Below are positions 27,994 through 36,367 of a DNA stretch of 36,367 bases, piece by piece. Source of the DNA: Flammeovirgaceae bacterium (lineage in GTDB: Bacteria > Bacteroidota > Bacteroidia > Cytophagales > Cyclobacteriaceae); contig QIEB01000580.1 of assembly GCA_003229495.1 (NCBI GenBank), forward strand, positions 1 through 36,367, read 5' to 3'. The position numbers were made by a program, and so were the translations under genes. Numbering within the stretch: the stretch's first letter is position 1; the number at the start of each line of letters is the position of its first letter. The notes below the pieces were generated by a model. The model saw nothing but the letters and a program-made list of their open reading frames with translations. It made no database searches and had not been told where the DNA came from.

Positions 27994-29575
27994 ATGAAGC
28001 CTCTACTATCCATTCAACTGCTACTTCTGGCCTTGTCCGTCGGAATATTTTCTTGTTCCTCAAGTAGATATGCTCAAAGTGGCACTTCGGAATATGACGA
28101 CCTATACTTCAATAAGGGGGACAGGTATCCTATTATGTCCACTCCAGGCAACATGGCGGTAATACAAAGACCTGATCAAACCAACAACGGTGGTGTGAGT
28201 ACTGGTTACAATTCAAAGACATTAAATCCCGACTACGGTCTTCCGCAAGATGCACAAACTGAAGTGCAGACTGAAAACGGTTATAGCGAAGACGAGTACT
28301 ACGTGGAAAATCGTGATGATGAATATATTCAACAAGCGGTAGAGGACTATCTCAGGAACAACTCAACTACCGCCAAGCGGTACAACAACCCCAATTATTC
28401 CAATAATTTTGACGATGTATTCTGGAGTGATCCATTGTACTATCAGGGTACTTTATTCGATCCTTTATACCGGTCTTACTATGGGGTGTATAGCCCATTT
28501 GCCTATCGGTCTTATTATCGTCCTTATAGCTCTTTTTATAGACCATGGGGATCTGGTTTATCCGTTAGTATTGGATTCGGTTTTGGATCTTCCTATGGCC
28601 GATACTACGACCCGTTCTACTATGGCAGCGGATTTGGTTATGGATACGGCAGCGGATTTGGGATACGGCAGCGGATTTGGTTATGGATACGGCAGTGGAT
28701 ATGGTCATGGCTACGGTGGTGGATATGGTTATGGTAGTGCCTGGTATCCACCTTCTTACTACGGCAGTTATAACAATGCGGTAGTAATCAATAGTATTGA
28801 AAATACCAATCCCGGAAATGTACGCTATGGAACGAGATCATCGAGAGGGTCTAACTATATTGTCAATAACGGCATAAGACAGCGTAACACAGCTGATGCT
28901 GCCTCCAACAATCGCAGGATTCGGTCCAGGGCTGATAACAGTGTGAGACAGACTGCTGAAAGGACCCTTAACAGCGCCAGGATAAGTCAGCGCGATCAGT
29001 CTGGCACTAATTTGCGCACCAGGGACCTCAATCAATATAACCAGGCTGGTGGATCCAGAACTAGGTTCAGTACGCATTCTTTGGAATCAAAGAACAATGG
29101 ATTAATCAATGAACGAACCGGGTCAAAAACCAGCCTGCTGCAACGAAGCCGCACCCTCAACAGTGGCACTTATCGAACACCTGATCGTAAATTTGGGACC
29201 CGGCGTACCACAAATTACGACAGAAGTTTTTCTACCAGTCCATCAAGGAATTCCGGTTCCTCCAGATATGGTAAAACTCCAAATAGAAGTCCAGCTTCCA
29301 GTGGGGTAAGGAGCAGGAGTAGCTATTCGCGTCGAAGCAGCTCGCCAAGTAGAGTTGGCAGCAGCAATTATCGAAGAAGCTCTTCTTCAGGTAGGATAAG
29401 TTCTCCCAGTAGAAGTTCATCTCCCAGCCGTATTCGAAGTTCTCCCAGCAGGAGTTCATCTCCCAGCCGTATTCGAAGTTCTCCCAGCAGGAGTTCGTCG
29501 TTTCGCAGCAGTTCTCCCAGCCGCAGTCTGCCTAGCAGGTCCAGTGGGGGATCTATCAGGAGTATTAAACGTTAG
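27994..29575 (+). CDS. Gly/Tyr-rich, Ser/Arg-rich lipoprotein, reading frame interrupted near 28654-28672 (27994-~28660 in frame 1, then 28661-29575 in the +1 frame)
   Basis: ORF 27994..28737 starts with a lipobox (LSVGIFSCSSS) and ends in nonsense 'IRQRIWLWIRQWIWSW'; the +1 frame continues the GYGSGFGYGYG repeat and then a coherent C-terminus to 29575. Break lies in a tandem repeat with one short unit. Confidence 0.8.
28630..28696 (+). repeat. 24-bp Gly/Tyr-coding tandem repeat (24 + 19 + 24 bp)
   Basis: GGATTTGGTTATGGATACGGCAGC at 28630-28653; GGATTTGGGATACGGCAGC at 28654-28672 (5 bp short); GGATTTGGTTATGGATACGGCAGT at 28673-28696. Confidence 0.9.
29399..29496 (+). repeat. 39-bp tandem repeat encoding SSPSRSSSPSRIR (two full copies and a partial third)
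   Basis: AGTTCTCCCAGYAGRAGTTCATCTCCCAGCCGTATTCGA at 29399-29437 and 29438-29476, partial at 29477-29496. Confidence 0.9.
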
Positions 29576-29636
29576 TAAACTTTTCAAACACTTCCCCTAA
29601 CTCCACTGAGATCAGGGAAATTTAAAACTAAAAATT

Positions 29637-31148
29637 ATGAGACGTTTGAACACGCTTATATTAATAAGCATGGGCTTGGTTTGTTTTTACCAAACCCCGG
29701 CACATGGGCAAAGCTATGCAGATATTGCCCGCACTATGAGTCAACAAGAAATCTACGGCACCGCCCGCTTTCAGGGAATTGGGGGCGCTAGAACGGCGCT
29801 TGGAGGCGACATTAGTTCTATTTCAGGCAACCCTGCAGGACTGGGCTTCTACAACTCTTCGGAATTTTCAATCAGCCCAGGGTATATATTCATCAACAAT
29901 ACCTCAAGTTATCTTGGGTCTTCTGTTAAAAATGATTATAGCAACTTTTATCTCGCTAATGCAGGAGCGGTAATACATAAAAAACCTTCTTCACAACGCT
30001 CCGGTGGATTTAAGGGTGGCTCTTTTGGATTTGGAACTTCACGAATTGCTAATTTTCAAAACCAGATAGCATATCAGGGCTCCAATACCAGGGAGGATTT
30101 TATTGACTATGCGGTTGATGAGGCCAATGCCCAGGGCATGGATTCATATGACAACCCGGATCTTTTACCGGAACTTCCCTTTCTGGCTTTTCAAACCACC
30201 TTGATAGATCGATTTTTTGGTGTAGACACCCCGGGGGACTCAACTTTCTTTTTTGACCGCAATATCTACGATATTTTTAACCCTGACCAGATCGCTTTTC
30301 CATCAGATGAGTTTCCTACCCTACAGGAAGAAATGATAATTACCAAAGGTGGACACTACCAATCCAACTTCTCCTATGGAGCCAATTTTGCGGATAGGTT
30401 CTACATTGGAGCAGCAGTTGGTGTCAACACCCTACGATTAGACCAAGAACGGGTTTACCGGGAAACACCTACCGATGCGGACCTCACTGAGTTCACGCTG
30501 GTTGACGATAGACTGCTTAAAGGAACAGGAATCAACGGAACCCTTGGGATCATCCTGAGGCCAGTGAATGTATTTACCTTGGGAGTATCCTACACCTCCC
30601 CCACTTTCTATGAGATGCGGGATGAATCTTATCTGTCAATGTCAGCCGATTTCAATACCGGTGTTATAAGTGATGAAGTAATTTTTCTACCCTTAAAATA
30701 CCGTCTCAGAACTCCTGGCAGACTGAATGGAGGAGCGGCTTTGTTCCTGGACAAATTTGGTTTTATTTCAGCGGATGTGGAATGGGTAGATTATGGGTCA
30801 GCGAAATTAACCAGCAATGAATTTGATTTCTCCGATACCAATCAGGAGGTGGATAGCTACGGATCTGTTTTGAACTACAGAGTTGGTGGTGAGTTGCGTT
30901 TTAAATCGCTGCGACTTCGGGCTGGTTACTCTTTTCAGGAAGACCCTTTGGATAGTGGTGACGGTGTTGATCGCAGCAGGGAGTCCTTTACCGCAGGACT
31001 GGGGCTGCGGTTGAAAAAGTTCTTTGCAGATGCTTCGTATGTGCGGTCTAACTACAATTCTTCAGTCAGTCCCTATCCAGAGGCCTCAACCGCTCTTGTT
31101 GAAAACACCTCGGAAAATGCTGTTTTAACTTTGGGCTTTAAGTTTTAA
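29637..31148 (+). CDS. OmpP1/FadL-like outer-membrane beta-barrel protein
   Basis: 503 aa; signal peptide, 'YGTARFQGIGGARTALGGDISSISGNPAGLGFYNSSEFSISPGY' and C-terminal strand ending in 'ENAVLTLGFKF'. Confidence 0.82.
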   Translation: MRRLNTLILISMGLVCFYQTPAHGQSYADIARTMSQQEIYGTARFQGIGGARTALGGDISSISGNPAGLGFYNSSEFSISPGYIFINNTSSYLGSSVKNDYSNFYLANAGAVIHKKPSSQRSGGFKGGSFGFGTSRIANFQNQIAYQGSNTREDFIDYAVDEANAQGMDSYDNPDLLPELPFLAFQTTLIDRFFGVDTPGDSTFFFDRNIYDIFNPDQIAFPSDEFPTLQEEMIITKGGHYQSNFSYGANFADRFYIGAAVGVNTLRLDQERVYRETPTDADLTEFTLVDDRLLKGTGINGTLGIILRPVNVFTLGVSYTSPTFYEMRDESYLSMSADFNTGVISDEVIFLPLKYRLRTPGRLNGGAALFLDKFGFISADVEWVDYGSAKLTSNEFDFSDTNQEVDSYGSVLNYRVGGELRFKSLRLRAGYSFQEDPLDSGDGVDRSRESFTAGLGLRLKKFFADASYVRSNYNSSVSPYPEASTALVENTSENAVLTLGFKF

Positions 31149-31157
31149 ACCCAAAAG

Positions 31158-31688
31158 TTAAATGGCTTTCAACTCCTCAATGATATCATTCATTGAAATA
31201 CTTGGGCCTTCCAGATGGATTAAGACCTTTAGATAGTAGTCCTTTCTTTGGAAAAAGTGATCCTGTAGTTGGGCTAGTAGTTCCTTTGGGGTCTTATCCC
31301 TTAACAGGGGACGTCTGTCGGTACCTTGTTGGATCAGACGGTCTGCAATTATTTTCAGGGGTACATCCAGGAAAATACCCACCCCATTGTTATTGATATA
31401 ATCAATATTGTGGTGAAAACAAGGGGTACCGCCACCTGTAGCTATTACCTTCGGGTAAGGTTGCTCACTTACTCTCTGTAAACAGTGGTTTTCTATGACC
31501 CTGAATCCGTCCTCACCATCTTCAATAAATATCTGGGTAATGCCCTTACCAGCATGATTTTCTATGTATTGGTCCAGGTCATAAAATTCAATTTTCAAGT
31601 GCTCAGATAATTCCATGCCCAAGGTTGACTTGCCACTCCCCGGCATGCCCAATAGATAGATATTGTCAGGAATGGTAAAAGCCTTCAC
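31158..31688 (-). CDS. aroK: Shikimate kinase
   Basis: 'IYLLGMPGSGKSTLGMELSEHLKIEFYDLDQYIE', 'KVIATGGGTPC', 'GTDRRPLL'. Confidence 0.94.
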   Translation of the reverse strand: MKAFTIPDNIYLLGMPGSGKSTLGMELSEHLKIEFYDLDQYIENHAGKGITQIFIEDGEDGFRVIENHCLQRVSEQPYPKVIATGGGTPCFHHNIDYINNNGVGIFLDVPLKIIADRLIQQGTDRRPLLRDKTPKELLAQLQDHFFQRKDYYLKVLIHLEGPSISMNDIIEELKAI

Positions 31689-31691
31689 GGT

Positions 31692-32786
31692 CTAAAAGCT
31701 TAACTTCAATAGTTGCGTTGCGGTGGGAACATCCCGAAAATGCCATTTCCCCCTGACCTCGCCATTTTTTAACAACAGTAATCCGGGATTTGACCTTATC
31801 ATAGTCTTCAACACCGTAGCGTCTGCAAAGTAGTATGGAACTGCAAGTTGTACCTTATGTCTAAACTCTTCAAATGATTTCTCATCAGATGCCGTGAGCA
31901 CCATAGCACCTATTTCACCTTCTACCTGGTTAATCAGATCATTGATCTCCTGAAATATAGAGGCATCCGCTTGATCCACATAATGTATCACAATCAACAA
32001 CTGTGCACCCTGGAATGTCTGTCCGGTAACATCTTCCCCATCGGTATTCCAAACACTGTAATCAGTTATTGTAGGCTGGGCCTCCGGATTCAACAATTCT
32101 ATGTCCAAATAATGATAAGCGGTATCGGTAGGGTATGATTCCATCTCGAATTTTTCTCCACCTTTTTCCATGATGTAAAGATGCCTCAGGGGTTCTGAAG
32201 GTTCCATACTTGCAGGAATGCTGGTGCCCGGTTTATAGGCCCTGAAATCAATGAATGGAAGGTGTCTAACAGCGTGAATGGCTAAATAAACATTGACCAC
32301 TACTACCAGTCCAATGATTAGATCACCTATTCGTTTCTCAAACATGGGCTTGAACTGGTGGCGAAAAGGAAATATTACCAAAATCAGTGACAGCAATATT
32401 ATATCCTTGGTAAAACTCTCCCATGGAGTTAGTTTAATGGCATCTCCGAAACAGCCACAATCCGTTACTTTATTAAAAAAAGCAGAATAAAAAGTCAGAA
32501 AACTAAAAAAAAGTATTAACAACAGCAATATCCAGGAAATAGTTGGCATGCGGAAATTGATCAAAACAGCTATTCCTATTGCCACTTCCAAAACCACCAG
32601 AAATAGAGAGAAATATAAGGCATAAGGCTCCAAAGCTCCAAAAAATGAAGCAAAATCACTGCTGAACACATTGAAGTACTCCTCCAGTTTTATAGCGGTC
32701 CCAACCGGATCATTCACCTTAATCAAACCGGAAAAGATAAACAGCCCTCCCACCAGGAAACGTGCTGCTGATTTTACCCAATTCAT
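31692..32786 (-). CDS. BT_3928-like DoxX family membrane protein with C-terminal thioredoxin-like region
   Basis: 'VKSAARFLVGGLFIFSGLIKVNDPVGTAIKLEEYF' DoxX-like start, four TM segments, 'VTDCGCFGDAIKLTPWESF', soluble C-terminal domain. Confidence 0.85.
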   Translation of the reverse strand: MNWVKSAARFLVGGLFIFSGLIKVNDPVGTAIKLEEYFNVFSSDFASFFGALEPYALYFSLFLVVLEVAIGIAVLINFRMPTISWILLLLILFFSFLTFYSAFFNKVTDCGCFGDAIKLTPWESFTKDIILLSLILVIFPFRHQFKPMFEKRIGDLIIGLVVVVNVYLAIHAVRHLPFIDFRAYKPGTSIPASMEPSEPLRHLYIMEKGGEKFEMESYPTDTAYHYLDIELLNPEAQPTITDYSVWNTDGEDVTGQTFQGAQLLIVIHYVDQADASIFQEINDLINQVEGEIGAMVLTASDEKSFEEFRHKVQLAVPYYFADATVLKTMIRSNPGLLLLKNGEVRGKWHFRDVPTATQLLKLSF

Positions 32787-33331
32787 GATTCGCCTTGATT
32801 TAGTTTTATCAGGCAGAAAATAGCATAATTTATGATATCCTGATAATTTGCTTTCACTCCCTCAGATACCAGGGTCTGGCCCTGATTATCTTCGATTTGC
32901 TTTACGCGCAATAGCTTCATTAATATGATATCGGTAATAGAACTGATGCGCATATCCCGCCAGGCCTCATCGTAATCATGATTTTTATTCTTAAGTAAAT
33001 CGATCACTTCACCTATGGCTTGATCGTAAAGAGGTTCTAGCTTTTGGTATTCGATGTCTAATGACTCCCCCTCCTCCCAGGCAATCTGAATGATGGCTAT
33101 AATGCAATAATTCACGATACCAATGAATTCTGAGCTTATGCCTTCTAAAACTCTCTGTTGACCTTTTTCCTGAATGGACCGGATCCGCTGTGCTTTAATA
33201 AAAATCTGGTCAGTAATGGATGGGGCCCTAAGGATCCTCCAGGCGGTTCCATAATCCTTGGTTTTCTTGGCAAAAAGTTCTTTACAGTGCTTGACCACCT
33301 GTTTGTACTGGTCTATTGTTTGATTTATCAA
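32783..33331 (-). CDS. DUF1599 protein with two tandem copies of the domain
   Basis: Two homologous halves: 'CKELFAKKTKDYGTAWRILRAPSITDQIFIKAQRIRSIQEKGQQRVLEGISSEFIGIVNYCIIAIIQI' and 'VIDLLKNKNHDYDEAWRDMRISSITDIILMKLLRVKQIEDNQGQTLVSEGVKANYQDIINYAIFCLIKL'. ATGA overlap with the DoxX gene. Confidence 0.88.
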   Translation of the reverse strand: MINQTIDQYKQVVKHCKELFAKKTKDYGTAWRILRAPSITDQIFIKAQRIRSIQEKGQQRVLEGISSEFIGIVNYCIIAIIQIAWEEGESLDIEYQKLEPLYDQAIGEVIDLLKNKNHDYDEAWRDMRISSITDIILMKLLRVKQIEDNQGQTLVSEGVKANYQDIINYAIFCLIKLNQGES

Positions 33332-33370
33332 CTTTTATCTAAATTTAGAGAAACCTATCCGGGCTGGACC

Positions 33371-34228
33371 ATGGAATCGAAAGTTAAACCTTTTTCCTCA
33401 AAAAAAACACTTAACCTCAGGGGAAAACTCTACTCCCTGGATAATCCTCTGGTGATGGGAATTCTCAACGTGACACCGGACTCTTTCTACGATGGCAATC
33501 AATTCAACGGCGAAAGTGCTTTGATCAATAGGTTGGAACAAATGATAAATGAAGGCGCTGACATTATTGATATTGGCGGCTACTCGTCAAGACCCGGAGC
33601 AGACAAAATATCTATCCATGAAGAAATAGAACGAGTAATACCGGCCATAATGCAGGCCAGATCCCTTGCACCAGAGATACCCCTGTCCATTGACACATTC
33701 AGATCCGATGTGGCAGCCGCTGCACTTGATGCCGGGGCAGATATAGTGAACGATATCAGTGGAGGTAATCTTGACCCGTCAATGTTCCAGATAGTGGCAG
33801 AGCGAGGGGCCCCATATGTATTAATGCATATGCGTGGTGATCCTAGTACCATGTCCTATAAAACAGACTATGAAAATCTTATCACTCAGGTGATGAAGTA
33901 CTTTGTTGACCGGATTGAGCAATTAATTACTCTTGGAGTAAAAGACATCCTGGTGGACCCCGGTTTTGGTTTCGCCAAAACCACCAGCCAGAACTATGTT
34001 TTACTGAAAAATTTGGGTTATTTTAAAGAATTGAATGTTCCGCTGCTGGTCGGCCTTTCACGTAAATCCATGATCTACAAGACCCTGAAAATGTCAGCGG
34101 GTGAAGCCCTGACAGGGACCTGTGTGCTAAATACCATAGCTCTGATGAACGGGGCCTCCATCCTGCGTGTTCATGATATACGGGCTGCGCGCGAAACAGT
34201 CAGCCTTTTTAAACGAACTTATCCGTGA
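33371..34228 (+). CDS. folP: Dihydropteroate synthase
   Basis: 'LVMGILNVTPDSFYDGNQF', 'GADIIDIGGYSSRPGA', 'PLSIDTFRSDVAAAALDAGADIVNDISGG', 'DILVDPGFGFAKT', 'LLVGLSRKSMI'. Start revised from 33158 to the ATG at 33371, clear of the divergent DUF1599 gene. Confidence 0.94.
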   Translation: MESKVKPFSSKKTLNLRGKLYSLDNPLVMGILNVTPDSFYDGNQFNGESALINRLEQMINEGADIIDIGGYSSRPGADKISIHEEIERVIPAIMQARSLAPEIPLSIDTFRSDVAAAALDAGADIVNDISGGNLDPSMFQIVAERGAPYVLMHMRGDPSTMSYKTDYENLITQVMKYFVDRIEQLITLGVKDILVDPGFGFAKTTSQNYVLLKNLGYFKELNVPLLVGLSRKSMIYKTLKMSAGEALTGTCVLNTIALMNGASILRVHDIRAARETVSLFKRTYP

Positions 34229-35091
34229 CACTACTTTTTCAAATTGGGTTCCTGGAGATCAAACTGGTAGATTTTATCGACATTGGATTGGTCAGTGTTT
34301 TGCTCTATCAGATCTACAAGCTGATGCGTGGAAGTGTTGCCATCAAAGTATTTCTTGGCTTCTTGTCGCTTTATCTGATATTCCTGGTGGTTAAAGCCGC
34401 CCAAATGGAGTTACTTTCCTCTATATTAGGACAGTTTATGGGGGTCGGGGTAATTGCTGTGATCATCCTGTTTCAACCGGAGATCAGAAAATTCCTGTTG
34501 CTGATCGGAAAGACTACCTCCGTGGACCGGGAAACACTGTTAAACAATCTTTTGGGGCGTCACAAAAACATTGACAAAGTCGACATCACACCGGTGATTG
34601 AAGCAGCTAAGAGTCTCGGAGGAGCAAACAACGGGGCACTGATTATCTTTTCCCGTGATTCACCGCTAAAATTTTATACGGAATCCGGTGACCTAATTGA
34701 TGCTTATATTTCTAAACGGCTGCTTCTGGCCATATTTAACAAAAACTCCCCACTTCACGATGGCGCTGTGATTCTCTACCAAGGCAAGATCGTGGCTGCA
34801 AGATGTATCCTTCCTCTTACTGAACAGGAAAATATTCCCCCCCAATACGGACTTCGGCATAGGGCGGCCCTGGGGATGTCTGAGGCCTCAGATACTCTGG
34901 TACTGGTGGTCTCTGAGGAAACCGGTCAAATGTCATTGGCAAGGAATGGTAAAATAATGCATAACCTTTCTACCCAGGAACTGCGGTCTGCTATCAATAA
35001 CTATCTTTATGAAGATGAGCAATCCAAACCTCTTGAAAAAGGTGAAGTTGTGTCTGAACCTGATAAAGATCAGGAAATTGCCAAAGTTTAA
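34225..35091 (+). CDS. cdaA: Membrane-bound diadenylate cyclase CdaA (DAC domain)
   Basis: Three N-terminal TM helices then '[14 protein letters not shown]', '[63 protein letters not shown]'. GTG start overlaps the folP TGA (GTGA). Confidence 0.95.
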   Translation: MTLLFQIGFLEIKLVDFIDIGLVSVLLYQIYKLMRGSVAIKVFLGFLSLYLIFLVVKAAQMELLSSILGQFMGVGVIAVIILFQPEIRKFLLLIGKTTSVDRETLLNNLLGRHKNIDKVDITPVIEAAKSLGGANNGALIIFSRDSPLKFYTESGDLIDAYISKRLLLAIFNKNSPLHDGAVILYQGKIVAARCILPLTEQENIPPQYGLRHRAALGMSEASDTLVLVVSEETGQMSLARNGKIMHNLSTQELRSAINNYLYEDEQSKPLEKGEVVSEPDKDQEIAKV

Positions 35092-36278
35092 TCAATTACC
35101 CCTAACTCTTTACCCACCGCAGTAAATGCCTCTATTGCCCTGTCCAGATGTTCCCTCTGGTGGACTGCAGAGATCTGTACCCGGATCCTGGCCTGACCTT
35201 TAGGCACTACTGGGTAATAGAACCCGATTACGTACACCCCTAGATCCAAAAGACCTTGGGACATCTTTTGTGACAGAACCGCATCATACAACATGATGGG
35301 GACTATAGGATGTTCTCCAGGATTGATATCAAATCCCGCAGCGGTTATCTGTTTCCTGAAATATTTGGTGTTTTTTTCCAATGTATCCCGAAGTTCAGTG
35401 GTTTCAGTCAGCATGTCCAAGACTGTGATAGACGAGGCTGTAATGCAAGGAGCCAGGGTATTAGAAAATAAATAGGGGCGAGAACGTTGACGAAGGATTC
35501 CCACTATTTCTTTATGGCCTGAGGTAAATCCACCCGAGGCCCCGCCTAGCGCCTTTCCAAAAGTCCCGGTAATGATATCTACTCTTCCCATCACACCACG
35601 ATATTCATGAACTCCCCGGCCGGTGGCCCCTATAAAACCTGTGGAATGGCATTCATCTGACATCACCAGGGCCTGGTATTTATCTGCCAGGTCACATATT
35701 TTGTCCAATTGAGCAATAGTCCCGTCCATAGAGAACACCCCATCAGTTACTATGATCCGGTGTCGTTGAGCCGAAGCCAATTTCAACTGCTCCTCCAAAT
35801 CCTCCATGTCATTGTGTTTGTAGCGATACCGTTGAGCCTTGCACAACCGTACTCCATCAATAATAGAAGCGTGATTGAGTGTGTCTGAAATAATGGCATC
35901 TTCAGCAGTTAACAGCGGCTCAAAAACCCCGCCATTGGCATCAAAAGCAGCGGCATATAAAATTGTATCCTCAGTACCCAGAAATTGAGATATTTTCGCT
36001 TCCAGCTGCTTGTGAATGTCCTGAGTGCCACAGATAAACCGAACGGATGACATTCCGTAACCATGACTGTCAACCGCTGCTTTGGCAGCCTGAATTACTT
36101 TTGGGTGAGAAGAAAGGCCCAGGTAATTGTTAGCACAAAAATTTATTACTTCCTTTCCATCATCAGCTTTGATCACGGCACCCTGGGGTGTGGTAATTAC
36201 CCTTTCAGTTTTGTATAGACCTGCTTCTCGGATGGTATCGAGTTCCTGGGAGAGTTGTTGTTTGAGTTTACCGTACAT
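35088..36278 (-). CDS. kbl: Glycine C-acetyltransferase (2-amino-3-ketobutyrate CoA ligase)
   Basis: 396 aa; '[53 protein letters not shown]', PLP site '[21 protein letters not shown]'. Confidence 0.93.
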   Translation of the reverse strand: MYGKLKQQLSQELDTIREAGLYKTERVITTPQGAVIKADDGKEVINFCANNYLGLSSHPKVIQAAKAAVDSHGYGMSSVRFICGTQDIHKQLEAKISQFLGTEDTILYAAAFDANGGVFEPLLTAEDAIISDTLNHASIIDGVRLCKAQRYRYKHNDMEDLEEQLKLASAQRHRIIVTDGVFSMDGTIAQLDKICDLADKYQALVMSDECHSTGFIGATGRGVHEYRGVMGRVDIITGTFGKALGGASGGFTSGHKEIVGILRQRSRPYLFSNTLAPCITASSITVLDMLTETTELRDTLEKNTKYFRKQITAAGFDINPGEHPIVPIMLYDAVLSQKMSQGLLDLGVYVIGFYYPVVPKGQARIRVQISAVHQREHLDRAIEAFTAVGKELGVID

Positions 36279-36298
36279 AGTTGATTATTCTGCTGGTA

Positions 36299-36306
36299 CA
36301 AAGATA
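36299..36306 (-). promoter_or_regulatory. Candidate Bacteroidota -7 element (TATCTTTG) for kbl
   Basis: Plus-strand CAAAGATA reads TATCTTTG on the minus strand, 21 bp upstream of the ATG at 36278; no well-spaced -33 TTG seen. Confidence 0.35.
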
Positions 36307-36367
36307 ATAGGAATTCAATAATTGTAGTTTTCGGGGACAGAGTTTGTCGCTTAGTAATTAGAACTTA

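Noticed and set aside
33158-33370. N-terminal 71-aa extension of folP in the ORF track
   Set aside because: Runs antisense through the DUF1599 gene; conserved folP sequence begins after the ATG at 33371.
1-36367. CRISPR arrays, tRNA/rRNA genes, transposases, integrases, prophage genes, toxin-antitoxin pairs
   Set aside because: None recognised on either strand by reading; intergenic regions are short and lack such signatures.

Overview
The window looks like ordinary Bacteroidota chromosome: dense, mostly single-copy genes on both strands, with gldH, a GWxTD-domain protein, DUF2723, a BT_3928-type DoxX protein and DUF1599. I found no rRNA, tRNA, CRISPR array, transposase, integrase or phage module. 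Recognisable housekeeping genes are rlmB, manC-type GDP-mannose pyrophosphorylase, kdsD/kpsF-type isomerase, recQ, purD, ricT (PSP1), gldH, hemA, floA with an NfeD-like partner, proS, aroK, folP, cdaA and kbl. Less routine items: (1) a 1337-aa SF1 (UPF1-like) helicase with a DUF4011-like N-terminus and a C-terminal domain resembling a Vsr/MTES_1575 nuclease whose catalytic positions look eroded; (2) a lipoprotein gene split across two frames by one 19-bp unit inside a 24-bp Gly/Tyr tandem repeat, with an SR/RS-like C-terminus built on 39-bp DNA repeats; (3) a tandemly duplicated DUF1599 protein; (4) a divergent intergenic region with mutually exclusive inverted repeats; (5) an 8-bp-period repeat spanning the gldH stop codon; (6) near-zero spacing at most convergent gene pairs. 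The ORF track also misses a left-edge truncated minus-strand TPR-like gene (1-808). I did not find a clearly new multi-gene system; the helicase is the best defence-type candidate.
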